Shown here piece after piece: positions 8,101 to 16,477 of a DNA stretch of 55,040 bases; positions within the stretch are counted from its first letter, which is position 1; every line of letters begins with the position of its first letter. Below the pieces are notes generated by a model. That model did no database searches, was not told the origin of the DNA, and saw only the letters and a program-made list of their open reading frames with translations. The stretch is from assembly GCA_021781415.1 (NCBI GenBank), contig JAJXWW010000218.1:1-55040 (forward strand), given 5' to 3'. Source of the DNA: Planctomycetota bacterium (GTDB lineage Bacteria > Planctomycetota > Planctomycetia > Gemmatales > Gemmataceae). Position numbers and translations under genes: made by a program.

Positions 8101-8298
8101 CTAGTGAGGTACCGGGGCGGCATTCGAGGCAGGAACCTCGGCACCTTTCAAGGGCAAGAGTTCCTGACGGTAAATGGGCACGTCACGCGGTGCCTCAATA
8201 CCCAGGCGAATCTTGCCCCGGTCGATATCCACGACCGTGATACAGATGTTGCTACCGATGTAAATCTTCTCGCCTAACTTTCGACTTAATACCAACAT
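8101..8298 (-). CDS. csrA: Carbon storage regulator CsrA
   Basis: The 65-residue product is a canonical CsrA/RsmA RNA-binding translational regulator. It starts MLVLSRKLGEKIYIG, continues ICITVVDIDRGKIRLGIEAP with the conserved GKIRLGIEAP strand, and has the VPIYRQEL helix. As a dimer CsrA binds GGA motifs in mRNA leaders and blocks translation. The ATG follows GGAGGG at a suitable distance. The C-terminal tail (about 17 residues, Ala/Pro-rich) is the usual variable region. It is monocistronic here, with its 3' end facing the charged-protein gene. Confidence 0.95.
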   Translation of the reverse strand: MLVLSRKLGEKIYIGSNICITVVDIDRGKIRLGIEAPRDVPIYRQELLPLKGAEVPASNAAPVPH

Positions 8299-8745
8299 CT
8301 CGCTACCCTCCTACGAGCGAAGCAGTGGTTGACTTGCTCTCCAATTGTACGCTACGATCGACCGAGACGATGGGTTGTGGGTGTCATTTTCTCCCCCCTT
8401 CGTGCCCCCCCGCGCGTGGAACATTCCGCATTCTGCATTTGCTTGCTAGAGCCGGACATCCAGCACAAAGCGCAAAACCAAACCACATGGCAAGTTGTGC
8501 GCCAAATCGTCGCCGACTTCGCTCGCCGCGCCTCCGGACGCTCATGCCGGCGCGACGCTACCGATGGTCGCCGTTGACTTCGAGCGATCGACGAAGGGAC
8601 ACTCGGTTTGTCACTACCTCGAAATTATGACGAGACGGTCTCAGAAGTTCCCCTCTCCCCCTGAGTACAGGGGGAGAGGGGCTTATCGGACAGCTTCTTA
8701 GCGGGTAGCACTTGGGTGGGACGATACGGAGGGTTTGCTTGGCGG
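8299..8745. other. Intergenic region with a palindromic repeat
   Basis: No supported gene is seen. It contains the csrA leader (TACAAT-like box near 8344-8349 on the minus strand, no clear -35) and the perfect hairpin repeat at 8650-8681. Confidence 0.6.
8650..8681. repeat. Palindromic repeat, CCCCTCTCCCC family
   Basis: It is a perfect 14-bp stem (CCCCTCTCCCCCTG with CAGGGGGAGAGGGG) around an AGTA loop. The stem core is shared with the element inside the helicase gene at 3071-3164 and with 44232-44354. It lies downstream of the DUF1501 gene and may also help end its transcript. Confidence 0.85.
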
Positions 8746-10020
8746 CTATTCCAACAAGTCGGCGAGCGGCTTGCCTTCGCTGAATCGAACCGTGCGGCCA
8801 ATCGGCGTGCGATGGATCTTGTTCCAGTCGATGCCCACCGCATGGAGGAGGGTGGCGTGTAGATCGCCGACCGTAACTGGGCGGGCGGGTTTGTCTTTGC
8901 CTTCGGGATCGGTTTCGCCAACGACGCTCCCTCCGCGGATGCCGCCTCCCGCCAGCGCTACGCTGAAACCGTTGGGCCAATGATCGCGGCCGCCCACGGC
9001 ATTCATCTTAGGGGTACGACCGAACTCGCCCGCCACCACAACCAAGGTCCGTTTCAATAAGTCGCGCTCGCGCAGGTCGCGCAGCAAACCAGCGAGGGCC
9101 GGATCGAGAATATCGACGAGTTTTCTTTGCAGGGCGTGATTGTTGACGTGGGTATCCCAGCCGTCCAGCGTCACCTCGACGCAGCGAACGCCCACCTCGA
9201 CGAGGCGACGCGCCGCCAAGCAACCGCGCCCGAACGGCGTATCCCCATAGGCGCGCCGCAGCGCCAACGGCTCCCGCGCCACCTCGAACGCCTTCAGTTG
9301 TTCCGAAGTCATCATCTTACGGGCGCGCTCCATCGTCTCGCGATGGCCGGTCGTCTCGATTCGTCCCGCTCGACCGTGCGCGAAGGCGCTCTCGACGACT
9401 TCCAGATGCTTCAACCGTTGCTCGTCGCGTTCGCGCGGGGCGCGCGAGAGCGTATCGCGGACGCTTTGGGCGGGATCGCCAGTCTTGAAGGCGTCGTAGC
9501 CGTCGCCGAGGAAGCCGCCGCGCGACGGCCATTGTGCCGGCAGAATGCTGACGTGGCGCGGTATGTCCACGCCCGCCTCCGGCAACTCGTGGCAACAGAC
9601 GGCACCGAGCGAGGGATGGAGTATCGTCGGATCGGGACGAAAGCCGGTCTTCATGGTGTAGACGCCGCGCTCGTGATCGCCTTCCTTGCTCACCATCGAA
9701 CGAATGAGCGCGAGAGAGCGCATCTCCTCGGCGGTGCGCTCAAGCCCGGCGGCGAATTGCACATTCTTGAGTGCCGTGGGAATGGCCCCGGTTCCGGCGG
9801 CGATGTCGGTATTCGGGTGGGGATCGAACGTCTCCAGCTGGCTGGGTCCGCCTTGGAGCCAAAGCACGACAATCGACTGGGCCGGTTTACGCCGTTTCTC
9901 GCCTTCGGCGGCGCGGGCCAACAGATGCGCGAGCGGTGTCAGCCACGCCGCGCCGCACAGACCGGCGCGATGCAGAAATTGACGACGATTGGCATGGCAA
10001 TTATCGTTTAATGGTTCCAT
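8746..10020 (-). CDS. DUF1501 family Tat-exported protein
   Basis: The 424-residue product belongs to the DUF1501 family, related in fold to alkaline phosphatase/sulfatase enzymes. It opens with a twin-arginine signal (NRRQFLHRAGLCGAAWLTPL). Family landmarks are VVLWLQGGPSQLETFDPHP near the mature N-terminus and GEFGRTPKMN followed by GRDHWPNGFSVALAGGG near the C-terminus. I chose ATG 10020, which places the signal peptide at the start and overlaps the upstream DUF1549 gene by 13 bases; longer readings add an unrelated tail. The overlap indicates translational coupling. Such proteins are secreted partners of planctomycete cytochrome-like proteins; no enzymatic reaction is established. Confidence 0.9.
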   Translation of the reverse strand: MEPLNDNCHANRRQFLHRAGLCGAAWLTPLAHLLARAAEGEKRRKPAQSIVVLWLQGGPSQLETFDPHPNTDIAAGTGAIPTALKNVQFAAGLERTAEEMRSLALIRSMVSKEGDHERGVYTMKTGFRPDPTILHPSLGAVCCHELPEAGVDIPRHVSILPAQWPSRGGFLGDGYDAFKTGDPAQSVRDTLSRAPRERDEQRLKHLEVVESAFAHGRAGRIETTGHRETMERARKMMTSEQLKAFEVAREPLALRRAYGDTPFGRGCLAARRLVEVGVRCVEVTLDGWDTHVNNHALQRKLVDILDPALAGLLRDLRERDLLKRTLVVVAGEFGRTPKMNAVGGRDHWPNGFSVALAGGGIRGGSVVGETDPEGKDKPARPVTVGDLHATLLHAVGIDWNKIHRTPIGRTVRFSEGKPLADLLE

Positions 10021-11615
10021 GAGAACTCCGTCGCATTGAGCAGCGTCCAGAACATATCCTCGAAGCACTGGGCGCGGCTCAGCTTCGATTCGGCGAGGAA
10101 CTGCACGAAATAGCGGCTCTCTTCCGGGGTCGGGCGGCGCGTCAAGACGGTCAGATAGGCGGCTTCCACGGCCTGGGCATCGTCGGCCGCCATCCAAGAG
10201 ATTTGTCGGCCGGCGTTGAAGGGTGAATCTTTGATCTTTTCGTGAAGCAAATCGCCGTTCATCATTAGGAGACGCTGCGGAATGGTGCCGCCGCGACCGT
10301 CGAATTCGTCCTCCCCCGTATCGCCGTACCGCTGCACGAAATCGTTGCGTTGGCCGTAGCGAACCAGGCGGAAGAAGATGTGCGACTCGGCATTCAGCGC
10401 GGCGACCGACGCGGCCTGTTGAATGCCGCCGACCACTTGATCGGGCCGCAATCGAGAAAGAGGAAAGACGGCCCAGGCTTTCTCCTCGGTCTCGCCGACG
10501 GCATGGTCGGCGGCGCTGTCGAGGCGAAAGACCTCCGTGCAGGCGATAACCCGAACGAGATGCCGAACGTCGAATCCGTGGGCGATGAAATCGTCGGCCA
10601 GCAGGTCGAGAATCGGAGGTATCGGCCCCTCGGTCTCCAAGTTATCGACCGGCTCGACCAACGGTCTGCCGAACAGGATCGCCCAGACGCGATTGACGAC
10701 GGCGCGGGCAAAATAAGGGTTTTTCGCATCCGTAATCCAGGCGGCCAGTCGCCGACGCCGGCTGCCGTCTTCGGGCAACAACTCGGCGGCAAACGGCACG
10801 CGCGGAGCGACTTCGCGCATTTCGTCCGACCCGCGTTCCTTTACTTGATATTCTCCCGCCCCATCGTAAATGCCGGTGAAGCCCAGATGCGTCTGACCGA
10901 AGAAGGCGGCCAACCCCTGAAAATCGCTCTGCTTCCATTCGGCGTAGGGATGATTGTGGCATTGGGCGCAGTCCAGACGCAGACCGAGAAAAGCGCGCGC
11001 GGTTCGACCGGCCAAACGCACCGGATCGGGCTGATTCTTGTTGTCTGCCTGCACGGTGACACTGAGAAAGTTCACGGCAGGCTTGTCGGTCCATAGCCCT
11101 TCGGAAGCGATTAAATCGCGGACCATCGCATCGTAAGCCCGATTGGCGGCGAACTGCTCGGCCAACCAGGCGACGAAGCGACGGCGGCGATAAAAGACAA
11201 ACGGGCCGTCTTCGGTGCCGACGAAGGCGCGGGCAAATCGCTCGGCGAAATTGTCGGTGAATCGGCGGTCGTGCAAGATGCGTTCGATCCACCACGACAT
11301 ACGCCCCTCGGGGGGTAGCGACTCGAAGGATCGAATCTCTTCCAACGACGGAATGGTTCCTATCAACCCCAAAGCCAGCCGGCGCGCGACGAGCAAATCG
11401 TCGGCCTGCGGCGCGGCGGAAATGTGCCCCGCCGTCCAGTCGCGCCGAAACGACGCATCGACGCGCCGCACAACGGCGACGAAATCGGGCGCTTCATAGG
11501 CTTTCGCGTCGAAGTGCGCCGCCGAATTCGTTCGGCTCGATGAAAGCAAGCCCGAGCCGAGGGCGAACGCCCCAACGCCGATCAGCGTCCAAAACAAAAC
11601 ATCGCGCCGCCCCAT
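10008..11615 (-). CDS. DUF1549/DUF1553 protein, short form without PSCyt1
   Basis: The 535-residue protein has an N-terminal signal-anchor (VLFWTLIGVGAFALGSGLL), a DUF1549 region containing the haem-type motif CAQCHNHPYAEWK near residue 215, and a DUF1553 region (FARAVVNRVWAILFGRPLVEP through AYLTVLTRRPTPEESRYF). Most planctomycete relatives are 800-1100 residues and begin with a PSCyt1 cytochrome domain, as does the second copy at 29177-32278. Here that domain and the central linker are missing, so this is the short form. It is cotranscribed and overlapping with the DUF1501 gene. It is likely periplasmic or membrane-attached with a possible redox role. Confidence 0.88.
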   Translation of the reverse strand: MGRRDVLFWTLIGVGAFALGSGLLSSSRTNSAAHFDAKAYEAPDFVAVVRRVDASFRRDWTAGHISAAPQADDLLVARRLALGLIGTIPSLEEIRSFESLPPEGRMSWWIERILHDRRFTDNFAERFARAFVGTEDGPFVFYRRRRFVAWLAEQFAANRAYDAMVRDLIASEGLWTDKPAVNFLSVTVQADNKNQPDPVRLAGRTARAFLGLRLDCAQCHNHPYAEWKQSDFQGLAAFFGQTHLGFTGIYDGAGEYQVKERGSDEMREVAPRVPFAAELLPEDGSRRRRLAAWITDAKNPYFARAVVNRVWAILFGRPLVEPVDNLETEGPIPPILDLLADDFIAHGFDVRHLVRVIACTEVFRLDSAADHAVGETEEKAWAVFPLSRLRPDQVVGGIQQAASVAALNAESHIFFRLVRYGQRNDFVQRYGDTGEDEFDGRGGTIPQRLLMMNGDLLHEKIKDSPFNAGRQISWMAADDAQAVEAAYLTVLTRRPTPEESRYFVQFLAESKLSRAQCFEDMFWTLLNATEFSWNH

Positions 11616-11833
11616 CGTACTCCAGCCTCCAAACGAGGTAGATAAAAAAGTCTACCATCCAATCGGCATCGCGGTTTCAACCCGCTGGCCGTTGTGTCCG
11701 ATCAGAGCGAGGGCAAGGGCACGAAATGGAGGCGTCGGAGACGGCAGCCATGAGAGGGGAGTGACCAAATAAGGGACGACGTGATATATCGACCGTACAC
11801 GGTTGTTCCAAGCACCGATGACACAGAATCCCA

Positions 11834-12382
11834 ATGGCCGAACCACGTTCTCCTGTTCCCGCTTTGCTCGTCGTCGCCGTCTTCACCCGGCACGAAGAGA
11901 TACTTCCTTGGGCTCAAGAACGACTGGAATCGCACTTCGGGCCGGTCGGTCTCGCCAGCAAGCCGTTCGATTTCAATCAAACGACGTATTACGAAGCCAG
12001 CATGGGGAGCCATTTGCGCAAAGGGTTCCTCGCCTTCGAGCGGCTGGTGCTGCCGGATCGCCTGGCCGAGATCAAACTGCAAACGAACGCTCTGGAGCGC
12101 GAGCTGGCCGATGCCGCTCTTTTTCCCGAAGCGCGGCCAGTCAATCTCGATCCGGGATTGCTCGTTCTCGGTAAGTTTCTGTTGGCGACGACGAAGGATC
12201 AGGGGCATCGCATCTATCTGCGCGACGGCATTTTCGCCGAGGTGACGCTGCGCTATACCGCCGGAGCGTTCGAGCCGTGGCCGTGGACCTATGCCGATTA
12301 TCGGCTGCCGTGCGTACACGAATTCCTACAGCAAGCGCGCGAGTATTATCGGCAGCGTCTGCGCGAAGAGGGTGGCGGATGA
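11834..12382 (+). CDS. DUF4416 family protein
   Basis: The 182-residue soluble protein matches DUF4416: an N-terminal AVFTRHEEILPWAQ segment, ASMGSHLRKGFLAFERL, and the signature LGKFLLATTKDQGHRIYL followed by DGIFAEVTLRY. The function of the family is unknown. There is no strong ribosome-binding site before the ATG; the start was chosen because the family usually begins a few residues before the ALLVVAVF strand. Its stop overlaps the next start as ATGA, so it forms an operon with the sugar-phosphate transferase and O-antigen-ligase genes, which suggests a link to envelope polysaccharide. Confidence 0.85.
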   Translation: MAEPRSPVPALLVVAVFTRHEEILPWAQERLESHFGPVGLASKPFDFNQTTYYEASMGSHLRKGFLAFERLVLPDRLAEIKLQTNALERELADAALFPEARPVNLDPGLLVLGKFLLATTKDQGHRIYLRDGIFAEVTLRYTAGAFEPWPWTYADYRLPCVHEFLQQAREYYRQRLREEGGG

Positions 12383-13359
12383 TCGTAGCGTTCGTGTTGT
12401 TCGCCGGCACACTCGTGCTGTCGATGTTGCTAACGGAACTGCTGATCCGCCGGGCACCTCGCTTGGGTCTGGTCGATTATCCCAGCGAACGCAAGGTTCA
12501 CACGAACCCGACGCCGCGTGCGGGTGGGTTGGCGATCTTCGCGGCAGTGTCGGTATTCGGCTTCCGAATCACGAATGTTGCTTGGGAACCGGCGTTGGCC
12601 GCCGTCATCGTTCTCTTGGGATTACTCGATGATTTTCGACCGCTACGGTGGCAATTGCGCCTCGGTGTGCAGCTGGCCGTGGCCGTCGTCGCCGTTCTCT
12701 TCTGTCTGCCGCCGCAAGCCTGGTTTGTCCGCGCCGCGATGGTTCTGTGGATCGCGGGACTGATCAACGCCTTCAACATGCTCGATAACATGGATGCCCT
12801 CTCCGCCGGAGTCGCCTGGATTGCGGCGGGATTTCTCGCCGCGATCTCGTGGAGGAGCGAGACGGAATGGAGTCCGTTCGTCGCGTTGATGGGTGCATTA
12901 TCCGGCTTTTTGTGGTTCAATCGTCCGCCGGCGCGCATCTTCATGGGCGATGCCGGCAGTACCTTTCTCGGCTTCGCACTCGGACTCGGTAGTCTGCAAG
13001 TAGTTCTGCGCGAAGGTGCGCCGGCATGGTCGTGGTTGGCCGCGCCGTGCATCTTGGCCGTGCCCTGCTACGACTTGACCTCGGTGGTGCTGCTTCGTCT
13101 CTGGCAAGGCCGCAGTCCCTTTCACGCCGATAAGCAGCATCTTTCGCATCGCCTGACGGATCGCGGCCTATCGAAGTGGACGGCGGTGCGAACGATTTAT
13201 CTGTTGGCGCTAGCCAGTGGGGCGAGCGGGCTGATAGTCTATGCCGTAAGCGAAGCGCGGGCAGCGGCGCTGGTCTTGGCGCAACTCGCCTTCTGGTGGA
13301 TCGCGCTCGCCGTCATGGAATTCGCCATCAAGGAGTCGCGCCACGACACGCAAGACTAA
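12379..13359 (+). CDS. WecA/MraY-like undecaprenyl-phosphate sugar-1-phosphate transferase
   Basis: This 326-residue polytopic membrane enzyme transfers a sugar-1-phosphate from a UDP-sugar to undecaprenyl phosphate to start a glycan. Visible GT4 motifs are DYPSERKVHTNPTPRAGG, the LGLLDDFRPL aspartate pair, NAFNMLDNMDALSAG, the RIFMGDAGSTFLGF loop, and a final HADKQHLSHRL loop that in WecA-type enzymes helps bind substrate. About ten hydrophobic helices are present. The ATG at 12379 overlaps the DUF4416 stop; a longer reading would add a non-membrane tail and lacks support. The His-rich last loop makes a WecA/TagO-like role more likely than MraY. Confidence 0.9.
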   Translation: MIVAFVLFAGTLVLSMLLTELLIRRAPRLGLVDYPSERKVHTNPTPRAGGLAIFAAVSVFGFRITNVAWEPALAAVIVLLGLLDDFRPLRWQLRLGVQLAVAVVAVLFCLPPQAWFVRAAMVLWIAGLINAFNMLDNMDALSAGVAWIAAGFLAAISWRSETEWSPFVALMGALSGFLWFNRPPARIFMGDAGSTFLGFALGLGSLQVVLREGAPAWSWLAAPCILAVPCYDLTSVVLLRLWQGRSPFHADKQHLSHRLTDRGLSKWTAVRTIYLLALASGASGLIVYAVSEARAAALVLAQLAFWWIALAVMEFAIKESRHDTQD

Positions 13360-13441
13360 AACAAATGATTCGCCGACCGCCAAGGGCGAAACGCCTCACC
13401 GAGCCGTTCTGGCTACCTCTGGCCCGGAACTACTGCGCCGG

Positions 13442-15808
13442 TTGCTCTTGGCGCTTGCGACGACGCTGATCGTGGCTCGGCCTCTCGTACTCGGCGAGGA
13501 TGCCGGTTTGGCCGCCTCGTTGACCGATCCGTGGGGCATGGTGCTGACGCTGTTGTGGTTGCTCGCCGCCGTCGGCTGGACTGCCTGGCGCTATTGGCTG
13601 CGGCCAAATCCGGCGAGCGGGGAGCCGACGGTCTCTGGTCGCCAAGTGAATGGCTGGTACGGCGGCATCGTACAAACGGCCCTCTTAATCGTCGTCGCAT
13701 TCGTCTTCCTCAGTGCCGAGATAGCGGCGGGATATAAGTTTCCGGCGCGATTGATCGCCTGGGAATGGTTCGGCCTGTTCGTGTCGTTCTTCGTGGTGCG
13801 CCAGCTGGCGGTGACACCGATGGAGCAACAGGGTTTGTTTGCCGTGGTCCTCGCGAGTGCCACGGCCTTGGCGGCGCAGGGTGTCTATCAGGAATTCGTC
13901 GAGATCCCCAACAATCGGCTTTTGGCCGAAGATCCGCAAGCCTTTCGCGCCAAATGGGTTGAAGAGAACCCCGGACGCCAGGACGCCGGCGAGGCATTCC
14001 TCGAACAGCTGCGCCTACGGGCAATGGAAAACAATATCTACGGCCCGTTTGCTCATCCCAATAGCTACGCCGGCTATCTCGTGCTGTGGCTGCCGGGCCT
14101 TCTCGGCGCGGTTGTGGTCTGCTGGCGCGCCAAAGTGCCGGGCTGGCAAACGGCAATGGCGGCTCTGTGTGCCATCGTGGGATTGGCCGCGCTGTGGTTG
14201 ACCCATAGCCGCGGTGCGATCTTGGGTTCCATCGCCTCCGCCGCGCTGCTCGGCATGTTCTTGTGTCGCCGTTGGCTGCGCGCTCATGCGGTTCTGTCGC
14301 TGGTCGGCCTGTTGCTGGTCGCTGGGACGATCTATGGCACCGCGCGGAGCGGTTGGCTGGCAGGTCTCACGGGCAAGAGTAACAACACGGTCTCGCAACG
14401 ATTGGAGTATTGGCGCACGACGTGGGGCATCCTCGGCGAACGGCCTTGGCTGGGTGTCGGCCCCGGCAATTTCGGCGAACACTATACGCGCTTCATGCCG
14501 GCGAAGGCCGAGGAGAAGATCAAGGATCCGCACAACTTCGCGTTGGAGATAGGAGCGACCTGCGGCATTTTCGCGCTGGCGGCGTTGCTGACGGCGATCG
14601 TGGGATTGTTCGTAAACATCCTAAAGAGCGAGGCTGACGGCTCGATGCGCCAGAGTGAATCGGAAGATTGCGCCCCTCCCTCGCTCCACAACGAAGAGGA
14701 AACGCCGAGGCCGATTCGCTGGGAGTATTACGTCGGCGGCATGTTCGGTCTGTTGCTCGGATTCGTGCTGCGCGTCAACACGGCTGCTCCGAGTACGATC
14801 TGGTCCGAGATGTACGCGGCGGGTTTGCGTTCGGTGGTTTGGTTCGCGGCCTTTGCCTTTTTCGAGCATCTGCACTGGTCTCGGCGAGGACGCACCTTGG
14901 CGCTGACGGCTGGGATCGGCGCGCTGCTGTTGAATCTGTGCGTCTCCGGCGGCATCGGCTTTCCCTCGGTGGCCGGCATGTTGTGGATCGCCGCCGCCCT
15001 GGCCCTCAATTCCGCCGATCTGAAACCGGTGGCTTGGCTCCATCGCGTCGGAGCCAGTTTCATTCTGCCGTTGCCTATTTTCCTCGGACTCTTTCTCGGT
15101 TACGGCGTCTATATCCTCTATCCCGTCTTGGTGAGCGACGAACTCATGCGCGATGCGCTGCAAGCCATCGACTTTTTCCAAAAGGAAATGGCCAAACCGT
15201 CGTCCGAACGTGCCCCAGGTGTTCGCGATTATCCGGTGAACTTCATTCAGAAAGGCGTCGTCGAACGTCTGCAACAAGCGGAGCGATGGACGCCGGACGA
15301 CGCCCGCATCGAAGTCCAGCTGGCATGGTGGACCAATCTCGTTTGGGACATGACGACCTTGAAGACGGCCAGAGAACTGCCCATCGCTCGGCAGGCGCTC
15401 CTTCACGGCGGACGAGCCGTGCAGCTCGATCCGCGCGGCGCGGAGGGCTATTGGGTTCAGTTTCGCATCCGCACCCGCTACGCCGAGATTCTACAAGCCA
15501 GTCTCGAGCAGATGCGGAAGAGCAAAGTCGGGTCCGAACCCATCGAGGCCCGCGCGAAAAACGTGCGCGAACAATATCGATTGGCCGCCAAAGTCTTGGA
15601 GGACTATCTCCCCAACGATCCCCACGATACGCTGCTGCACTACGAACTGGCGCTGGCCTACTACGCATCGGGCAACGACGAGAAGGGCCGTCAACACGCG
15701 CTCAAAGCCTTGGCTCTCGATAGTGCCATCGCCGCACCCGCGCGCAGATTAACTAATCCGCAGCGCGAGCAGCTTCGCAAGCGACTTCCCGAACTTTCGT
15801 CCGGCTGA
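13442..15808 (+). CDS. O-antigen ligase-like membrane protein with C-terminal TPR-like region
   Basis: About 12 membrane helices form a Wzy_C/WaaL-like core: the large outer loop holds YGPFAHPNSYAGYL and a catalytic-type RLEYWRTTWGILGERPWLGVGPGNF segment. The last 200 residues are soluble and TPR-like (HYELALAYYASGNDEKGRQHAL). Such proteins join or polymerise lipid-linked glycans on the outer membrane face. The start is uncertain: the frame is open back to a stop at 13247 but contains no ATG or GTG, so TTG 13442 is used, which starts right at helix 1. The upstream in-frame reading looks natural for at least 20 more residues, so a CTG start or a frameshift after ATG 13365 is possible. Confidence 0.85.
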   Translation: MLLALATTLIVARPLVLGEDAGLAASLTDPWGMVLTLLWLLAAVGWTAWRYWLRPNPASGEPTVSGRQVNGWYGGIVQTALLIVVAFVFLSAEIAAGYKFPARLIAWEWFGLFVSFFVVRQLAVTPMEQQGLFAVVLASATALAAQGVYQEFVEIPNNRLLAEDPQAFRAKWVEENPGRQDAGEAFLEQLRLRAMENNIYGPFAHPNSYAGYLVLWLPGLLGAVVVCWRAKVPGWQTAMAALCAIVGLAALWLTHSRGAILGSIASAALLGMFLCRRWLRAHAVLSLVGLLLVAGTIYGTARSGWLAGLTGKSNNTVSQRLEYWRTTWGILGERPWLGVGPGNFGEHYTRFMPAKAEEKIKDPHNFALEIGATCGIFALAALLTAIVGLFVNILKSEADGSMRQSESEDCAPPSLHNEEETPRPIRWEYYVGGMFGLLLGFVLRVNTAAPSTIWSEMYAAGLRSVVWFAAFAFFEHLHWSRRGRTLALTAGIGALLLNLCVSGGIGFPSVAGMLWIAAALALNSADLKPVAWLHRVGASFILPLPIFLGLFLGYGVYILYPVLVSDELMRDALQAIDFFQKEMAKPSSERAPGVRDYPVNFIQKGVVERLQQAERWTPDDARIEVQLAWWTNLVWDMTTLKTARELPIARQALLHGGRAVQLDPRGAEGYWVQFRIRTRYAEILQASLEQMRKSKVGSEPIEARAKNVREQYRLAAKVLEDYLPNDPHDTLLHYELALAYYASGNDEKGRQHALKALALDSAIAAPARRLTNPQREQLRKRLPELSSG

Positions 15809-15856
15809 CTCTTGCTCCACGCTTTCACTCGCGTTATGATCGAGAACACTCGCGGG

Positions 15857-16051
15857 TTAGGCATTGAGATCGAGCCAATGGTCCATCGACGCGATGCCGG
15901 GAGGCAAGCCCGATTCGTCCGGCACGGAGATGGAAGCGCCGTTTCCTTGTGCTTCTTGGGCAAACGGTGTGAGCCTACCTCCGAACGATTCGCGTTCGAG
16001 CCTCGATACGCCATGAACGGGCGACGCAATCAGAAGCAATGGATTCGACAT
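15857..16051 (-). CDS. Small hypothetical protein, 64 aa
   Basis: A 64-residue reading frame starts MSNPLLLIASPVHGVSR and ends SMDHWLDLNA. An AGGAG site lies six bases before the ATG at 16051, and the composition is balanced, unlike the shadow frames nearby. There is no membrane helix, signal or cysteine motif. It faces the O-antigen ligase gene tail to tail. It may be a lineage-specific small protein; no function can be inferred. Confidence 0.5.
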   Translation of the reverse strand: MSNPLLLIASPVHGVSRLERESFGGRLTPFAQEAQGNGASISVPDESGLPPGIASMDHWLDLNA

Positions 16052-16176
16052 GATTGGCTCCTGCTGCAAGAGATTTCGTTGACCCGGAGAGGATCTCCAC
16101 GGCAAACGAACGGGAATCGACTTCGGCATGTGAAGTGCGAGGAAGTAATGTCAAGAGCCGCGACCGATCCCAATGC

Positions 16177-16259
16177 CCCTTACTCGTTCGCCGACAGCGA
16201 CATTGTACGCGCGAACAGCGGCCCCAAGTGTCCGGGCAAGAGGTAAGGGCCGTTTTTTT
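16177..16259 (+). terminator. Branched hairpin followed by a T7 tract
   Basis: CCCTTAC (16177-16183) pairs with GTAAGGG (16243-16249), enclosing two hairpins, GTTCGC/GCGAAC (16186-16191 and 16211-16216) and GCCC/GGGC (16221-16224 and 16234-16237). Seven T residues at 16253-16259 follow directly. This reads as an intrinsic terminator on the plus strand, possibly of the long O-antigen transcript or of a small RNA. Confidence 0.5.
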
Positions 16260-16326
16260 GATAGAATGCCCAAGTGACTTGTCCGGTTGCGTGGACCGTG
16301 ACGGCGAAACGATAGGCCGGACATTC

Positions 16327-16355
16327 TTGGCGCGAGTCCGGCATCGAGTTATAAT
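16327..16355 (+). promoter_or_regulatory. Promoter of the DHH phosphoesterase gene
   Basis: TTGGCG at 16327-16332 and a perfect TATAAT at 16350-16355 are separated by 17 bases. The predicted transcript start is about 115 bases before the ATG at 16478, just after the terminator-like element. Confidence 0.5.
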
Positions 16356-16477
16356 TCTAATCAGAGTTGGGGGAGTACCGTTCGCTTCGTCGCTTTGTCC
16401 CTCCGCCCCGCGACGAACCGAGCGCTCAGCGCAAAGCAACTCTCCCCCGCTTTGCTTCCGTTGGAGGAAACACCGTC

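Larger units (their letters stand above)
16052..16477. other. Intergenic region with a structured terminator and a promoter
   Basis: No further gene is supported. The region holds a folded element ending in seven T residues at 16177-16259, an inverted TGTCCGG/CCGGACA pair around 16279-16325, and a promoter at 16327-16355 for the phosphoesterase gene. Confidence 0.55.

Noticed and set aside
15812..16246. 144-codon plus-strand frame after the O-antigen ligase gene
   Set aside because: It overlaps the better-supported 64-aa minus-strand gene, has no ribosome-binding site and an Arg-rich shadow-like composition.
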